Assembly: GCA_016756835.1 (NCBI GenBank)
Contig: JAESPE010000004.1
Coordinates: forward strand, 1-64,000
Length of the DNA: 64,000 nucleotides
Direction of reading: 5' to 3'
Source: a gamma proteobacterium endosymbiont of Lamellibrachia anaximandri
GTDB lineage: Bacteria > Pseudomonadota > Gammaproteobacteria > Chromatiales > Chromatiaceae
Positions 56,088 to 64,000 of the stretch are shown piece by piece. Position numbers and translations under genes: made by a program. The notes under the pieces were generated by a model. The model was not told where the DNA came from and ran no database searches. It worked only from the letters and a program-made list of their open reading frames with translations. How positions within the stretch are numbered: position 1 is the stretch's first letter; each line of letters begins with the position of its first letter.

Positions 56088-56624
56088 CCACTTCTTTCCC
56101 GTATGTCTCTTCATCAGCCGCACATAGTGTGCTGCAGAGTAATCGAGATACTCCAGCTCCTGATCACTGAGCGGACGCACCCGCCGGGCCGGGGTGCCCA
56201 CCCAGAGATAGCCCCCCTCGAGGTGTTTTCCGGAGGGTACCAGTGAGCCGGCGCCCAGCATGGCGCGCGATTCCAACACGGCACCATCAAGAATAGTGCA
56301 CCCCATGCCGATAAAACAACTATCGGCAATATTACAGCCGTGCAGCACCGCCTTGTGCCCCACCGTGACCCGGTCACCCAGGATCAATGGCGAGCCACCC
56401 GGCTGGTACTTGCTGTCGTGAGAGACATGCAGCACACAACCGTCCTGCACATTGCTCTCATTGCCGATGCGAATCGCATGCACATCGCCGCGAATAACGG
56501 TCATGGGCCAGACTGAAGAGTGAGAACCGATGCTCACATTGCCGATCACGACGGCGGTTTCATCGATCCAGGCATCAGTGGCAACCTGTGGCATGCTAGA
56601 TTCAAAGGGTCGGATATTGGACAT
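56085..56624 (-). CDS. Gamma-class carbonic anhydrase-like protein (YrdA family)
   Basis: A 179-residue left-handed beta-helix protein (hexapeptide repeats such as VIGNVSIGSHSSVW, IGNESNVQDGCVL, ILGDRVTVGHKAVLHGC). The metal-binding histidines are expected in VSHDSKY, GHKAVLHGC. It is homologous to YrdA/PaaY and the CA-like gamma anhydrases; activity must be tested. The start ATG 56624 is only 15 bp from the divergent lemA start. The stop lies in a palindromic repeat. Confidence 0.92.
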   Translation of the reverse strand: MSNIRPFESSMPQVATDAWIDETAVVIGNVSIGSHSSVWPMTVIRGDVHAIRIGNESNVQDGCVLHVSHDSKYQPGGSPLILGDRVTVGHKAVLHGCNIADSCFIGMGCTILDGAVLESRAMLGAGSLVPSGKHLEGGYLWVGTPARRVRPLSDQELEYLDYSAAHYVRLMKRHTGKKW

Positions 56625-56639
56625 AAGTGGAGTTGAATA

Positions 56640-57212
56640 ATGGAAATTGTACTGTTTGTGCTTGCCGGCATGGCGATCGCCACGCTCATCTACGGAATAA
56701 TGATCTACAACAACCTGGTGCGACTCAAGCATAGCGTAACCCAGGCCTGGTCGAATATCGATGTGCTGTTGAAGCAACGCCACGATGAACTGCCCAAACT
56801 GGTGGAGACCTGCAAGCAGTACATGAAGTTTGAACAGGAGACCCTGGAGCGGGTGATGCTGGCCCGCTCTGCCGTTGCCAGCGCCCGTCAGCAAGGAGAC
56901 GTTGGGGCCGTCGGCAACGCCGAGGGCGCGCTGCGCCTCGGTCTCGGCAATCTCTTCGCCGTGGCGGAGAACTACCCCGATCTGAAGGCCAACGACAACT
57001 TTCTGCATGTCCAGTCCCGCATCACCGGCCTGGAGAACAGCATCGCCGACCGGCGGGAGTTCTACAATGAGAGCGCCAACAACAACAATGTACGCATCGA
57101 GCAGTTTCCCGATATCCTGCTGGCCAGTCGTCTCAATTTCAAGGCGGCGGAACTGCTTGAGTTTGACGAGGAGGAGACCAGGGACGTAAATGTCGGCACC
57201 CTGTTCGGCTGA
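56640..57212 (+). CDS. lemA: LemA family protein
   Basis: A 190-residue LemA protein: short N-terminal membrane helix (about 3-22) and a helical cytoplasmic or periplasmic domain with the family motif NNLVRLKHSVTQAWSNID and ERVMLARSAVASA. Function unknown; some LemA proteins interact with GIDE-domain or other membrane proteins. The GIDE-type gene follows 5 bp later, a recurring pair. Confidence 0.95.
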   Translation: MEIVLFVLAGMAIATLIYGIMIYNNLVRLKHSVTQAWSNIDVLLKQRHDELPKLVETCKQYMKFEQETLERVMLARSAVASARQQGDVGAVGNAEGALRLGLGNLFAVAENYPDLKANDNFLHVQSRITGLENSIADRREFYNESANNNNVRIEQFPDILLASRLNFKAAELLEFDEEETRDVNVGTLFG

Positions 57213-57217
57213 ACGGA

Positions 57218-58168
57218 ATGTCCGCCGATCTGCTTGCCATGTCGACCCTGGAGTTCTCGGTCTGGGCCGGCACACTCTCCCTGCTGAGCCTCGCTGCACT
57301 CTTCTTCTCGTTCCGGAACCTGATACGCGCCAGGGTCATCGAGGACACCCCCACCTCTCGCATCCGTTCAGCCCATCAGGGTTATGTGGAGCTAAACGGA
57401 AGAGCGGCGGCAATGAAAGGGGAGCCCATCATCACCCCGCTCACCCACAGCCCATGCTGCTGGTTCCGTTTCAAGATCGAACGCAAGGGAGAGAAGGGGT
57501 GGCGCACCGTTCGCCAGGGCGGCAGCGAGGGACTGTTTCTGCTCAAAGATGACAGCGGCGAGTGTATCGTCGACCCCGATGGCGCCGATGTCACCCCCAG
57601 CGAAAAGAGTGTCTGGTACGGCAGCAACAGCCTGCCTCAAACCGGGCCTGCGACGGGAGGACTTGATTACAACAGTTCAACTACCCTCTTCGGACTTCAA
57701 CTTAACATCCGCAGCTACCGCATGGGCAGCCACTATCGCTATACCGAGGAGACCATCTACCCTGGCGATCCGCTCTATGCCATCGGTCTGTTCAAATCCA
57801 TAGGCGAAGCGAACTGGCTGGCCATGCGACAGGATATGGTGCGTGAACGCCTGCGTCAGTGGAAACAGGACCGCGCCGGATTGCTCGCACGTTTCGACCG
57901 GGACGGCAATGGCGAGATCGATATGGATGAGTGGGAATCGGCCCGCCGCAAGGCAGAACGCGAGGTCGCCAGTGAACAGGTACAAGAGGATCAACAATCC
58001 CTGCACACCCTGAGCCAGCCCGACTCCAAGCGCCCCTTCCTAATCTCCTCCAGCGCAGAATTCACCCTCGTCAAACACTACCGCCGTTTTGCCTTCGGTT
58101 TCATCACGGGCTTTTTTCTCCTTGGCGGTATCAGCACCTGGATGCTGGCCACGCGGTTTGCCGCATGA
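57218..58168 (+). CDS. GIDE-domain membrane protein with an EF-hand
   Basis: A 316-residue protein with an N-terminal membrane helix (about 12-33), a GIDE domain (about 50-200; HSPCCWFRFKIERKGEKGW, AIGLFKS) as in eukaryotic MUL1/GIDE and bacterial LemA partners, a canonical EF-hand loop DRDGNGEIDMDEW (residues 227-239, with Asp/Asp/Asn/Glu/Asp/Glu at positions 1, 3, 5, 7, 9, 12), and a C-terminal helix (about 290-312). No RING finger is present, so it is not a ubiquitin ligase. The combination suggests calcium-responsive regulation of a LemA complex (inference). Confidence 0.85.
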   Translation: MSADLLAMSTLEFSVWAGTLSLLSLAALFFSFRNLIRARVIEDTPTSRIRSAHQGYVELNGRAAAMKGEPIITPLTHSPCCWFRFKIERKGEKGWRTVRQGGSEGLFLLKDDSGECIVDPDGADVTPSEKSVWYGSNSLPQTGPATGGLDYNSSTTLFGLQLNIRSYRMGSHYRYTEETIYPGDPLYAIGLFKSIGEANWLAMRQDMVRERLRQWKQDRAGLLARFDRDGNGEIDMDEWESARRKAEREVASEQVQEDQQSLHTLSQPDSKRPFLISSSAEFTLVKHYRRFAFGFITGFFLLGGISTWMLATRFAA

Positions 58169-58302
58169 TCCACCCCGGCATGGTAGTATCCCCATCCAAG
58201 ACTGTTTTGACCTGATCTTTACATCACCTTTCCAGGATCAATGGCCCCGAACCAAGCGCCAGACCTGCGGTCAAATCCGTGACAATGAACTCCAGGAAAA
58301 CC

Positions 58303-58857
58303 ATGCGTTACCGATACCTCCCACTACTGCTACTCGCTCTTCCCCTGTTGTTGAATGCAAAGGATCGTCCATTTATCGATCAACCCACCGACAGGCCCAA
58401 CCTGCAGGCCGAAGAGTATGTCTGGGAGGAGGGTAAGGTCACTCTGCCGAAAGATCTGAACGAGGATCAACTGACTGAATTCCAGGTCACTGACAGCAGC
58501 GGCCGTTTCCGTTTTTTTATCGACCACAGTACCCTGCAGCCCGGAGAGGACAATGCCATCCGCGTGCTGCTCGCCATCCGCTCGAACCGTGGCGCTCTCA
58601 ACACCTCTTACGAGGGATTCCGCTGCGGCGCCCGCGAATACAAGGTCTACGCATACGGCAGCCACAAGGGCCTGAAGGCGCTGAAAAAACCGGCCTGGAA
58701 AAAAATTGTCGTCAGCGGATCAGATAACTACCGGCACACGCTCTACAATCGTTATCTCTGCGACCTGAACAAGGGCGTTCCCTTTGAGCCAAACAATATC
58801 ATCCACTATATGAAACAGCCCACACGGGTGGAACAGACGCCATTTTTCAACGATTAG
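58303..58857 (+). CDS. CNP1-like periplasmic protein
   Basis: From ATG 58303 (AGGA upstream) the 184-residue product has a signal peptide (about 1-19, LLLLALPLLLNAK) and a CNP1-like domain with LPKDLNEDQLTEFQV, FFIDHSTLQPGEDNAIRV and FRCGAREYKVYAYG. This family, named after a cryptic neisserial protein, has no known function. GTG 58279 or ATG 58285 would be alternative starts. The next gene on the strand is prlC, 127 bp later. Confidence 0.85.
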   Translation: MRYRYLPLLLLALPLLLNAKDRPFIDQPTDRPNLQAEEYVWEEGKVTLPKDLNEDQLTEFQVTDSSGRFRFFIDHSTLQPGEDNAIRVLLAIRSNRGALNTSYEGFRCGAREYKVYAYGSHKGLKALKKPAWKKIVVSGSDNYRHTLYNRYLCDLNKGVPFEPNNIIHYMKQPTRVEQTPFFND

Positions 58858-58984
58858 ACGCTTTTGCCTGATTCACTGCATTTGATCATGCCTGCAGCCC
58901 CCCGATTTATCAGGGGTTGGTTTTCACCGGGTCACCCCCATCTCCCCGCTATCAATCGTTTTCTCAATTTCGGAGTTATCACAG

Positions 58985-61018
58985 ATGAACAACCCCCTGC
59001 TGGAGATGGACGGCCTGCCGGCCTTTTCCCGGATCAAACCTGATCATGTGGAACCCGCCCTGGATCATCTGTTGTCCCACAACCGCGAAAAGATCGAGGC
59101 ACTGCTCAAGGGAGAGCAGATATTCACATGGGACAATCTGGTGGAACCGATGGAGCGGCTCGACGATCGGCTCAGCCGCGCCTGGTCTCCGGTCAGCCAC
59201 ATGAATTCAGTGGTCAACAACGAAGCTCTGCGGAGCGCCTACAACACCTGCCTGCCCAAACTGAGTGAATACGGCACCGAGATGGGGCAGAATGCCGAGC
59301 TCTTCGCCGCCTTTAAGGCTGTCGCCGAGCAATCGAACGACCTGAACCCCGTTCAGCGTAAGCTACTGGATGACGCCCTGCTGGATTTCCATCTCTCCGG
59401 CGTCGACCTCTCTGCCGATAAAAAAGCCCGTTTCAAGGAGATCAGCCAGTCGCTGTCGACCCTCACCACCAAATTCGAAGAGAACCTGCTCGACGCCACC
59501 AATGAGTGGAACAAGCAGATCATCGATGAGACTGCACTTGCCGGAATGCCTGAGTCCGCCCTGGCGCTGGCACGGCAGACCGCAGAACAGCGTGACCAGC
59601 AGGGTTGGCTGCTGACCCTGGAGTTCCCCTCCTATCTGCCGGTGATGACCTACGCCGACAACCGGGAACTGCGCCGCGAGGTCTACGAGGCCTTCTCCAC
59701 CCGCGCCTCAGATCAGGGTCCCCATGCAGGCAGGTGGGACAATAGCGAGGTAATGGAGCAGATCCTCGCACTGCGCCATGAACAGGCACAACTACTCGGC
59801 TTCGACAACTTTGCGGAACGCTCCCTGGCACGCAAGATGGCCCGCTCCACCGACGAGGTGACGCAGTTTCTTACCGACCTGGCCCAGCGCGCCCACGCTC
59901 AGGCGGTAGAGGAGCTGAAAGCACTCCGCGCCTTTGCCGCAGAGCAACACGGCATGACGGAACTCGAAGCCTGGGACATCGGTTACTACAGCGAAAAACT
60001 ACGCCAACACCGTCACAACATCTCCCAGGAAGAGCTAAAACCCTACTTCCCCGAGACGCGGGTGATACCGGGTATGTTCGCCGTTGTGGAGCGCCTCTAC
60101 GGCATCAGAATTCAAGAGATCCAGGGTGTCGATGGCTGGCATCCGGACGTCCGTTTCTTCGAGATTCGCGATTCCGACGGAGCGGAACGGGGGCAGTTCT
60201 ACCTTGACCTCTACGCTCGTCAGCACAAGCGGGGCGGCGCCTGGATGGACGAATGCACAACCCGCTTTTTCACCGATACCGTCGACCAGCTGCCGGTCGC
60301 CTATCTCACCTGCAACTTTTCACCACCGGTTGGTGACAAACCTGCGCTCTTCACCCACGATGAAGTAGAGACCCTGTTCCACGAATTCGGCCACGGCCTG
60401 CACCATCTGCTCACCCGCATCGACTACCCAGCGGTGGCAGGCATCAACGGTGTAGCCTGGGATGCTGTGGAACTGCCGAGCCAGTTCATGGAAAACTTCT
60501 GCTGGGAGAAGGCAGCCCTTGATCTTATCTCCGGCCACTATGAGAGCGGCGAGCCGATTCCAGAAGTCCTGTTTGAGCGCATGACCGGCGCCAAGAACTT
60601 TCAGTCCGCCATGACGATGGTGCGCCAGTTGGAATTTTCCCTCTTCGACTTCCGTATCCACCGGGAGTACGACCCGAAAAGGGGTGGGCACATCTACGAG
60701 ATCCTCAACGAGGTACGCAAACAGGTCTCGGTGCTGACCCCGCCGGAGTGGAACCGCTTTGCCCACGGCTTCTCCCACATCTTCGCCGGTGGTTATGCAG
60801 CAGGTTACTACAGCTATAAATGGGCGGAGGTGCTGTCGGCAGACGCCTTCTCCCTCTTCGAGGAACAGGGTGTTTTCAATCAGGAAACCGGCAAAGCCTT
60901 TCTGACGGGCATCCTTGAGCAGGGCGGTTCCAAAGACGCTATGGAGCTGTTTGTCGGTTTTCGTGGACGCGAGCCAATGATCGATGCTCTGCTGCGGCAT
61001 AACGGCATCACCGGTTAG
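58985..61018 (+). CDS. prlC: Oligopeptidase A
   Basis: Cytosolic M3-family zinc metallopeptidase that degrades signal peptides and short peptides. The 677-residue protein has the zinc motif HEFGH (466-470) with the following Glu in the EN-FCWE region, and the M3 segment HEFGHGLHHLL. No signal peptide. It follows the CNP1-like gene and precedes a perfect GTAGGTCGGGTTA palindrome. Confidence 0.96.
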   Translation: MNNPLLEMDGLPAFSRIKPDHVEPALDHLLSHNREKIEALLKGEQIFTWDNLVEPMERLDDRLSRAWSPVSHMNSVVNNEALRSAYNTCLPKLSEYGTEMGQNAELFAAFKAVAEQSNDLNPVQRKLLDDALLDFHLSGVDLSADKKARFKEISQSLSTLTTKFEENLLDATNEWNKQIIDETALAGMPESALALARQTAEQRDQQGWLLTLEFPSYLPVMTYADNRELRREVYEAFSTRASDQGPHAGRWDNSEVMEQILALRHEQAQLLGFDNFAERSLARKMARSTDEVTQFLTDLAQRAHAQAVEELKALRAFAAEQHGMTELEAWDIGYYSEKLRQHRHNISQEELKPYFPETRVIPGMFAVVERLYGIRIQEIQGVDGWHPDVRFFEIRDSDGAERGQFYLDLYARQHKRGGAWMDECTTRFFTDTVDQLPVAYLTCNFSPPVGDKPALFTHDEVETLFHEFGHGLHHLLTRIDYPAVAGINGVAWDAVELPSQFMENFCWEKAALDLISGHYESGEPIPEVLFERMTGAKNFQSAMTMVRQLEFSLFDFRIHREYDPKRGGHIYEILNEVRKQVSVLTPPEWNRFAHGFSHIFAGGYAAGYYSYKWAEVLSADAFSLFEEQGVFNQETGKAFLTGILEQGGSKDAMELFVGFRGREPMIDALLRHNGITG

Positions 61019-61022
61019 CCAG

Positions 61023-61057
61023 GTAGGTCGGGTTACGCTATCGCTAACCCGACCTAC
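61023..61057. repeat. Perfect 13-bp inverted repeat
   Basis: GTAGGTCGGGTTA...TAACCCGACCTAC around a 9-base loop, just after prlC. It lacks a T-run, so it is more likely a dispersed GTAGG-type palindrome than a terminator. Confidence 0.7.
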
Positions 61058-61072
61058 ACTTAGATTGCCGCC

Positions 61073-61579
61073 TCAAATCTGCAGTGCTTCCACCGTCCAG
61101 CCGACAGCGCCAACCTCTGCCTCTGGATGAAATCTGCGGATCTCACGACCTATCTCCGTAACCCGCCAGCGGGGCACATCGACCATCAGTAGGATCTCCC
61201 CGTGCTTCAATGCATTCCGGCACTCCTCCATATGGGCGTGCGGCACATGCCGAACGAAGTAGCTACCGGCCAGATAGGTGGCGCCCATAATCAGACCATT
61301 CAACAGCGCCCAACCCACCAAACCGGCAAACAGACTACCAACCAACAGTATCAGAGCCAGAAAAAAGGTCAGAAGGTTCAGGTTCCATAAGACACGTTCC
61401 AGGCGGGCCCCAAAATCCGTGCGTTGGCGTACGGACGCCTCAGGAAGCCCGGAGATATCAATGCCCTCCCTGGCGACGGTATGCATGTGGCGCCTGTCGA
61501 CGCCCAGCCTTTGCAGATCAGGCAGCGCCTGTTCAACATGGCGCCGCTGCGGAAACATCAGATAGATTCGTCTCAACAT
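61073..61579 (-). CDS. Membrane protein with two hydrophobic helices, family unknown
   Basis: A 168-residue protein. The N terminus (MFPQRRHVEQALPDLQRLGVDRRHMH) and the pair of helices at about 72-90 and 95-115 (LTFFLALILLVGSLFAGLV) resemble DUF1269-type proteins with a glycine-rich hairpin. The C terminus contains HGEILLMVDVPRWRVTEI. Function unknown. It lies 9 bp after the 69-residue gene on the same strand. Confidence 0.7.
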   Translation of the reverse strand: MLRRIYLMFPQRRHVEQALPDLQRLGVDRRHMHTVAREGIDISGLPEASVRQRTDFGARLERVLWNLNLLTFFLALILLVGSLFAGLVGWALLNGLIMGATYLAGSYFVRHVPHAHMEECRNALKHGEILLMVDVPRWRVTEIGREIRRFHPEAEVGAVGWTVEALQI

Positions 61580-61588
61580 GGCACCACC

Positions 61589-61798
61589 TCAACCTTCTGC
61601 AACGTAGTCGTCAGTATCGTTTCCCTGCACTATCTTGTGATCCTCAGTCTCCATCTCCATATAGAGACGCTTGTTCTCCTCACTTTCGAAGTAGATCTCA
61701 AGACCGTCCTTGCCATCCCCATCATAGAGGCAGGGGTGGTGTTCAGGATCAGAGACTTCGTGCAACGTGATGGGATCTGTTGTCGTACGAATATGCAT
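61589..61798 (-). CDS. Small conserved protein, function unknown
   Basis: A 69-residue acidic protein with segments TTDPITLHEVSDPEHHPC and IYFESEENKRLYMEME that look conserved. GAGGG lies upstream of the ATG. No signal peptide or membrane helix. It is the upstream gene of a two-gene unit with the membrane protein at 61073-61579. Confidence 0.65.
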   Translation of the reverse strand: MHIRTTTDPITLHEVSDPEHHPCLYDGDGKDGLEIYFESEENKRLYMEMETEDHKIVQGNDTDDYVAEG

Positions 61799-61939
61799 GG
61801 TTATTCCCTCAGATGTTGACTATGGTACTGGTTTTATAGAAATACCAAGCGATTTAGTCAAGTATAATGACTCGCCAAATACTAACGCAGAAAGCATGGC
61901 TTTTCAGACAACAGGAATAATATTGCTACTGCACAAGGC

Positions 61940-62026
61940 GTAGGCCCGATCAAGCGCAGCGGATCGGGCAAGCAGTGATTGAAGCACAGGACCGCTGCCG
62001 GTTCCGCTGCGCTTGAAACGGCCTAC
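61940..62026. repeat. GTAGGCCCGATCAAGCG palindromic repeat
   Basis: Left arm GTAGGCCCGATCAAGCGCAG and right arm CCGCTGCGCTTGAAACGGCCTAC. The same core as 53208-53294. It fills part of the 244-bp space between the small gene and the transporter. Confidence 0.75.
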
Positions 62027-62042
62027 TTCGGCCACCAAATGG

Positions 62043-63347
62043 TCATCTAAAGATGTCGAAGAAGAGGGTATAGAACAGGCTGGCCAGAATCAGGCTGAAA
62101 AAGGTGGTCGGTATGCCGGTGCGCATCCACACGGCAGGCGTGATACGGGCACCGGGAATATTGGAGTGTTCAGATTCCGCCACCGCGATAATGTTCGCCG
62201 TGGCACCGATGTGGGTGCCGTTGCCGCCCAAACCCACGCCCAACGCCAGCGCCCACCAGAGGGGCGCGATATTAACCCCGCTGGACTCCAGCCCCAGAAT
62301 GATGGGAATCATGGTGACGGTGAAAGGGATGTTATCCACCACCGCGCTGAGAACGGCGGCAATCCACATCAGCATCAAACCTGCCAGTAATAGATGGCCC
62401 GGTTCCCGCGCCATCTCTGCCAGTGAGTTGCCGAACAGGTCAAGCAGTCCCGAGGCTTCCACTCCACCGACAATCATGAAAAGCCCGGCAAAAAAGAACA
62501 GCACCGACCAGTTGACGCCGTTGAACAGCACATCCATGTCGGGTTTCATCAGCGCCAAGGCCAACGCCAAGCCAATAAAAGCGGCGTAAGCGGGAAAAAA
62601 GTGGAAGTGGTGGTGAACAAAAAACAGCCCCACGACCAGCGCCAGAGACACAAGAATTTTTTGTAATCCAGCCAAGTCCTTGATGGCGTGGGTGTCGACC
62701 AACTCCCGAACCTCTCCAGCACCACGGCGCAACTGGTTGCGGAAAAGAAAGAGCAGTAAGAGCACAGTTCCGCTCCAGACTACCACCACCGGCGGCCCCA
62801 TATGGAAGAGAAAATCATTGAAGCTGATATCGCCAGCACTGCCGATCATCAGATTGGGCGGGTCACCCACCAGGGTTGCCGCCCCGCCGATATTGGAGAG
62901 CATCGCCTCTGCCATCAGATAGGGCATGGGATTGAGTCTGAGCAGACGGCAGATCAACACGGTCAGGGGCGCGAATACGATGACGGTGGTGACATTGTCC
63001 AGGATCATGCTGATCAGGCTTACCGCAAGACTGAGATAGATCAGCAGCAGACGCGCATCGCCTTTCGCCCAGCGGGTGATATGGACGGCCATATATTCGA
63101 AGGCGCCGGTGGGACGCAGCAGTGAGACCAGCATCATCATTGCCGCCAACAGCAGAATGGTATTGGCGTCCACCGCCGCTATAGCCTCCTCCTGAGTGTA
63201 GAAATCCATGCCCATGCCGACACCGATCATCACCACCGCACCCAGAATTGCCGCACTGGTACGGTGAAGTTTTTCCGAGAAGATCAGCGCGTAGGCCAGC
63301 AGCAGAATCAGCGCGGAGGCCAGCATGGAATCGCTGAAATCGGCCAT
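62043..63347 (-). CDS. NhaD/ArsB-type sodium:proton antiporter-like protein
   Basis: A 434-residue inner-membrane transporter of the IT superfamily with SNIGGAATLVGDPPNLMIG, ILDNVTTVIVFAPLTVL, AVVDNIPFTVTMIPII and LGVGLGGNGTHIGATANI. Motif by motif it resembles the 445-residue transporter at 35662-36999. The CBS-domain gene ends 3 bp before its start. The substrate cannot be decided from sequence. Confidence 0.9.
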   Translation of the reverse strand: MADFSDSMLASALILLLAYALIFSEKLHRTSAAILGAVVMIGVGMGMDFYTQEEAIAAVDANTILLLAAMMMLVSLLRPTGAFEYMAVHITRWAKGDARLLLIYLSLAVSLISMILDNVTTVIVFAPLTVLICRLLRLNPMPYLMAEAMLSNIGGAATLVGDPPNLMIGSAGDISFNDFLFHMGPPVVVVWSGTVLLLLFLFRNQLRRGAGEVRELVDTHAIKDLAGLQKILVSLALVVGLFFVHHHFHFFPAYAAFIGLALALALMKPDMDVLFNGVNWSVLFFFAGLFMIVGGVEASGLLDLFGNSLAEMAREPGHLLLAGLMLMWIAAVLSAVVDNIPFTVTMIPIILGLESSGVNIAPLWWALALGVGLGGNGTHIGATANIIAVAESEHSNIPGARITPAVWMRTGIPTTFFSLILASLFYTLFFDIFR

Positions 63348-63350
63348 GTT

Positions 63351-63803
63351 TCAGCAGCAGCCCAGATTCAGTACCAGGCGGGCAATCCCCACCCGGGTAA
63401 TAACACCCTTGTACTCATCCCCGTCGGTCAGAAACAGATAGCCGGTATTGAACTGCTCCATAATAGCCAGCGCCTTCATTACCTGCGCGCCGGGATTGAG
63501 CTGGATCGCATCATCCAGCACATACCCTTCGACAGGTTGCGGCAGAATCATTTCCGCTTTCTCCTCGGCCATATCCATATAGTCGAGATCGTCACCCAGC
63601 AGGTGCGCGCCCTGAATATAGTCCCGGGGCACACAAGTGAGGCGAAACGCATGCCGCAGGGAAAAACGGCCGACGATCTTCCCTTCTCCATCCACGAAGG
63701 GGATGCCCGGCACATTCTGTTTTACACACTCCGCCAGGGCGTCGCCGAAGCTCATGCCGGCCTGGGCCACTTCCGTCGGAATCAGGATCTCTTCCAGGTT
63801 CAT
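63351..63803 (-). CDS. CBS-domain protein paired with a transporter
   Basis: A 150-residue soluble protein with two CBS-like motifs: ALAECVKQNVPGIPFVDGEGKIVG (about 23-46) and VMKALAIMEQFNTGYLFLTDGDEYKGVIT (about 107-135). It is 3 bp upstream of the antiporter gene and overlaps the stop of the partial gene on the right by 4 bases (ATGA). It is a second member of the CBS/transporter arrangement seen at 37006-37464, but the two CBS proteins are only distantly similar. Confidence 0.85.
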   Translation of the reverse strand: MNLEEILIPTEVAQAGMSFGDALAECVKQNVPGIPFVDGEGKIVGRFSLRHAFRLTCVPRDYIQGAHLLGDDLDYMDMAEEKAEMILPQPVEGYVLDDAIQLNPGAQVMKALAIMEQFNTGYLFLTDGDEYKGVITRVGIARLVLNLGCC

Positions 63804-64000
63804 GGGTCAGCTTGCTCCGGACGCTCGTCCATCAGGGGTTTCATGGCATGCAGCATATTGGCGAACAGATGTTTGTTCTGCCGCTCTTCTCTTGCCAACA
63901 ACTGTTTCATGTAGGCGCGCTGGGTGGGCGCCGTAAAGCAGGCGGGGCAACTGTCGGGTATCACCGGTAGCCCGGCCTCCAGGGCAAAGGCCCCGGTCTG
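63800..64000 (-). CDS. C-terminal end of a TtcA-like tRNA-thiolation protein (partial)
   Basis: A frame enters from the right edge and ends with TGA at 63800-63802, overlapping the CBS gene start (ATGA). The 66 visible residues include LPVIPDSCPACFTAPTQ with a CxxC pair, and LLAREERQNKHLFANMLHAMKPLM, which resemble the C-terminal end of TtcA-type ATP-pyrophosphatases (2-thiocytidine synthesis). The assignment rests on this short segment, so it is tentative. Confidence 0.5.
   Translation of the reverse strand, partial: QTGAFALEAGLPVIPDSCPACFTAPTQRAYMKQLLAREERQNKHLFANMLHAMKPLMDERPEQADP

Noticed and set aside
57218-58168. Annotation of the GIDE-domain protein as a ubiquitin ligase
   Set aside because: The RING finger of eukaryotic MUL1/GIDE is absent; only the GIDE part is shared.
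61023-61057. Perfect inverted repeat after prlC as a terminator
   Set aside because: No T-run follows on either strand; its GTAGG ends match the dispersed repeat class.

Overview
This 64 kb window reads as a chromosomal segment of a gammaproteobacterium. The core gene content (rho-trxA-rhlB, yrfG/nudE/cysQ, an asmA-like gene-mutY-yggX-tRNA-Phe, thiS-thiG-trmB, purE-tsaC, hemB-aroE, prlC) and its local order are typical of that class. A magnesium-type HemB, several secreted thioredoxin-like proteins, many c-di-GMP and sensory proteins and repeated GTAGG-type intergenic palindromes fit a Chromatiales-like or sulfur-oxidising lineage. That placement is inference; no 16S or other marker gene is present.

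Layout. 0-10 kb: transcription termination, RNA helicase and nucleotide housekeeping genes (rho, trxA, rhlB, yrfG, nudE, cysQ), then a secreted double-thioredoxin protein, a 145 bp MITE-like palindrome and a DUF484/GGDEF diguanylate cyclase. 10-21 kb: envelope genes: two orphan beta-barrels, a prokaryotic pentameric ligand-gated ion channel, a very large AsmA-family protein, a CDGSH iron-sulfur protein, a polytopic membrane protein of unknown function and a SYLF-domain protein. 21.8-31.5 kb: an accessory region that looks more AT-rich than its surroundings, apart from one GC-richer gene. It carries a decayed GGDEF remnant, a divergent Ppx/GppA-like protein, a Cache-PAS-PAS hybrid histidine kinase behind a hemerythrin-pseudoreceiver fusion, and an isolated TIR-NACHT-HEAT protein (candidate anti-phage effector). 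It ends at the 3' side of tRNA-Phe, as genomic islands often do.

31.5-48 kb: mutY-yggX, a second AsmA-like protein, a CBS protein/NhaD-ArsB-type transporter pair, tRNA-Gly(CCC), an acyl-CoA synthetase, the thiS-thiG-trmB-fetA-fetB run, an ICMT-like membrane methyltransferase, a Met/Gly-rich periplasmic protein, MlaC, a periplasmic-binding/PAS sensor without an output domain, and purE-tsaC. 48-53 kb: a compact three-gene unit (small PstS-like binding protein, porin, Cache-PAS-GGDEF-EAL protein) that looks like a substrate-sensing c-di-GMP module. 53-64 kb: a thioredoxin-like protein, hemB, aroE, an RRM protein, gamma-carbonic anhydrase, lemA with a GIDE-domain protein carrying a canonical EF-hand, a CNP1-like protein, oligopeptidase A, two small conserved proteins, and a second CBS/antiporter pair next to the C-terminal end of a TtcA-like gene.

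The most interesting loci are the TIR-NACHT-HEAT protein near tRNA-Phe, the ligand-gated ion channel, the hemerythrin-pseudoreceiver plus hybrid kinase operon, the binding protein-porin-GGDEF/EAL operon, and the GIDE-EF-hand protein paired with LemA. No CRISPR array, rRNA gene, intact transposase or integrase was seen.
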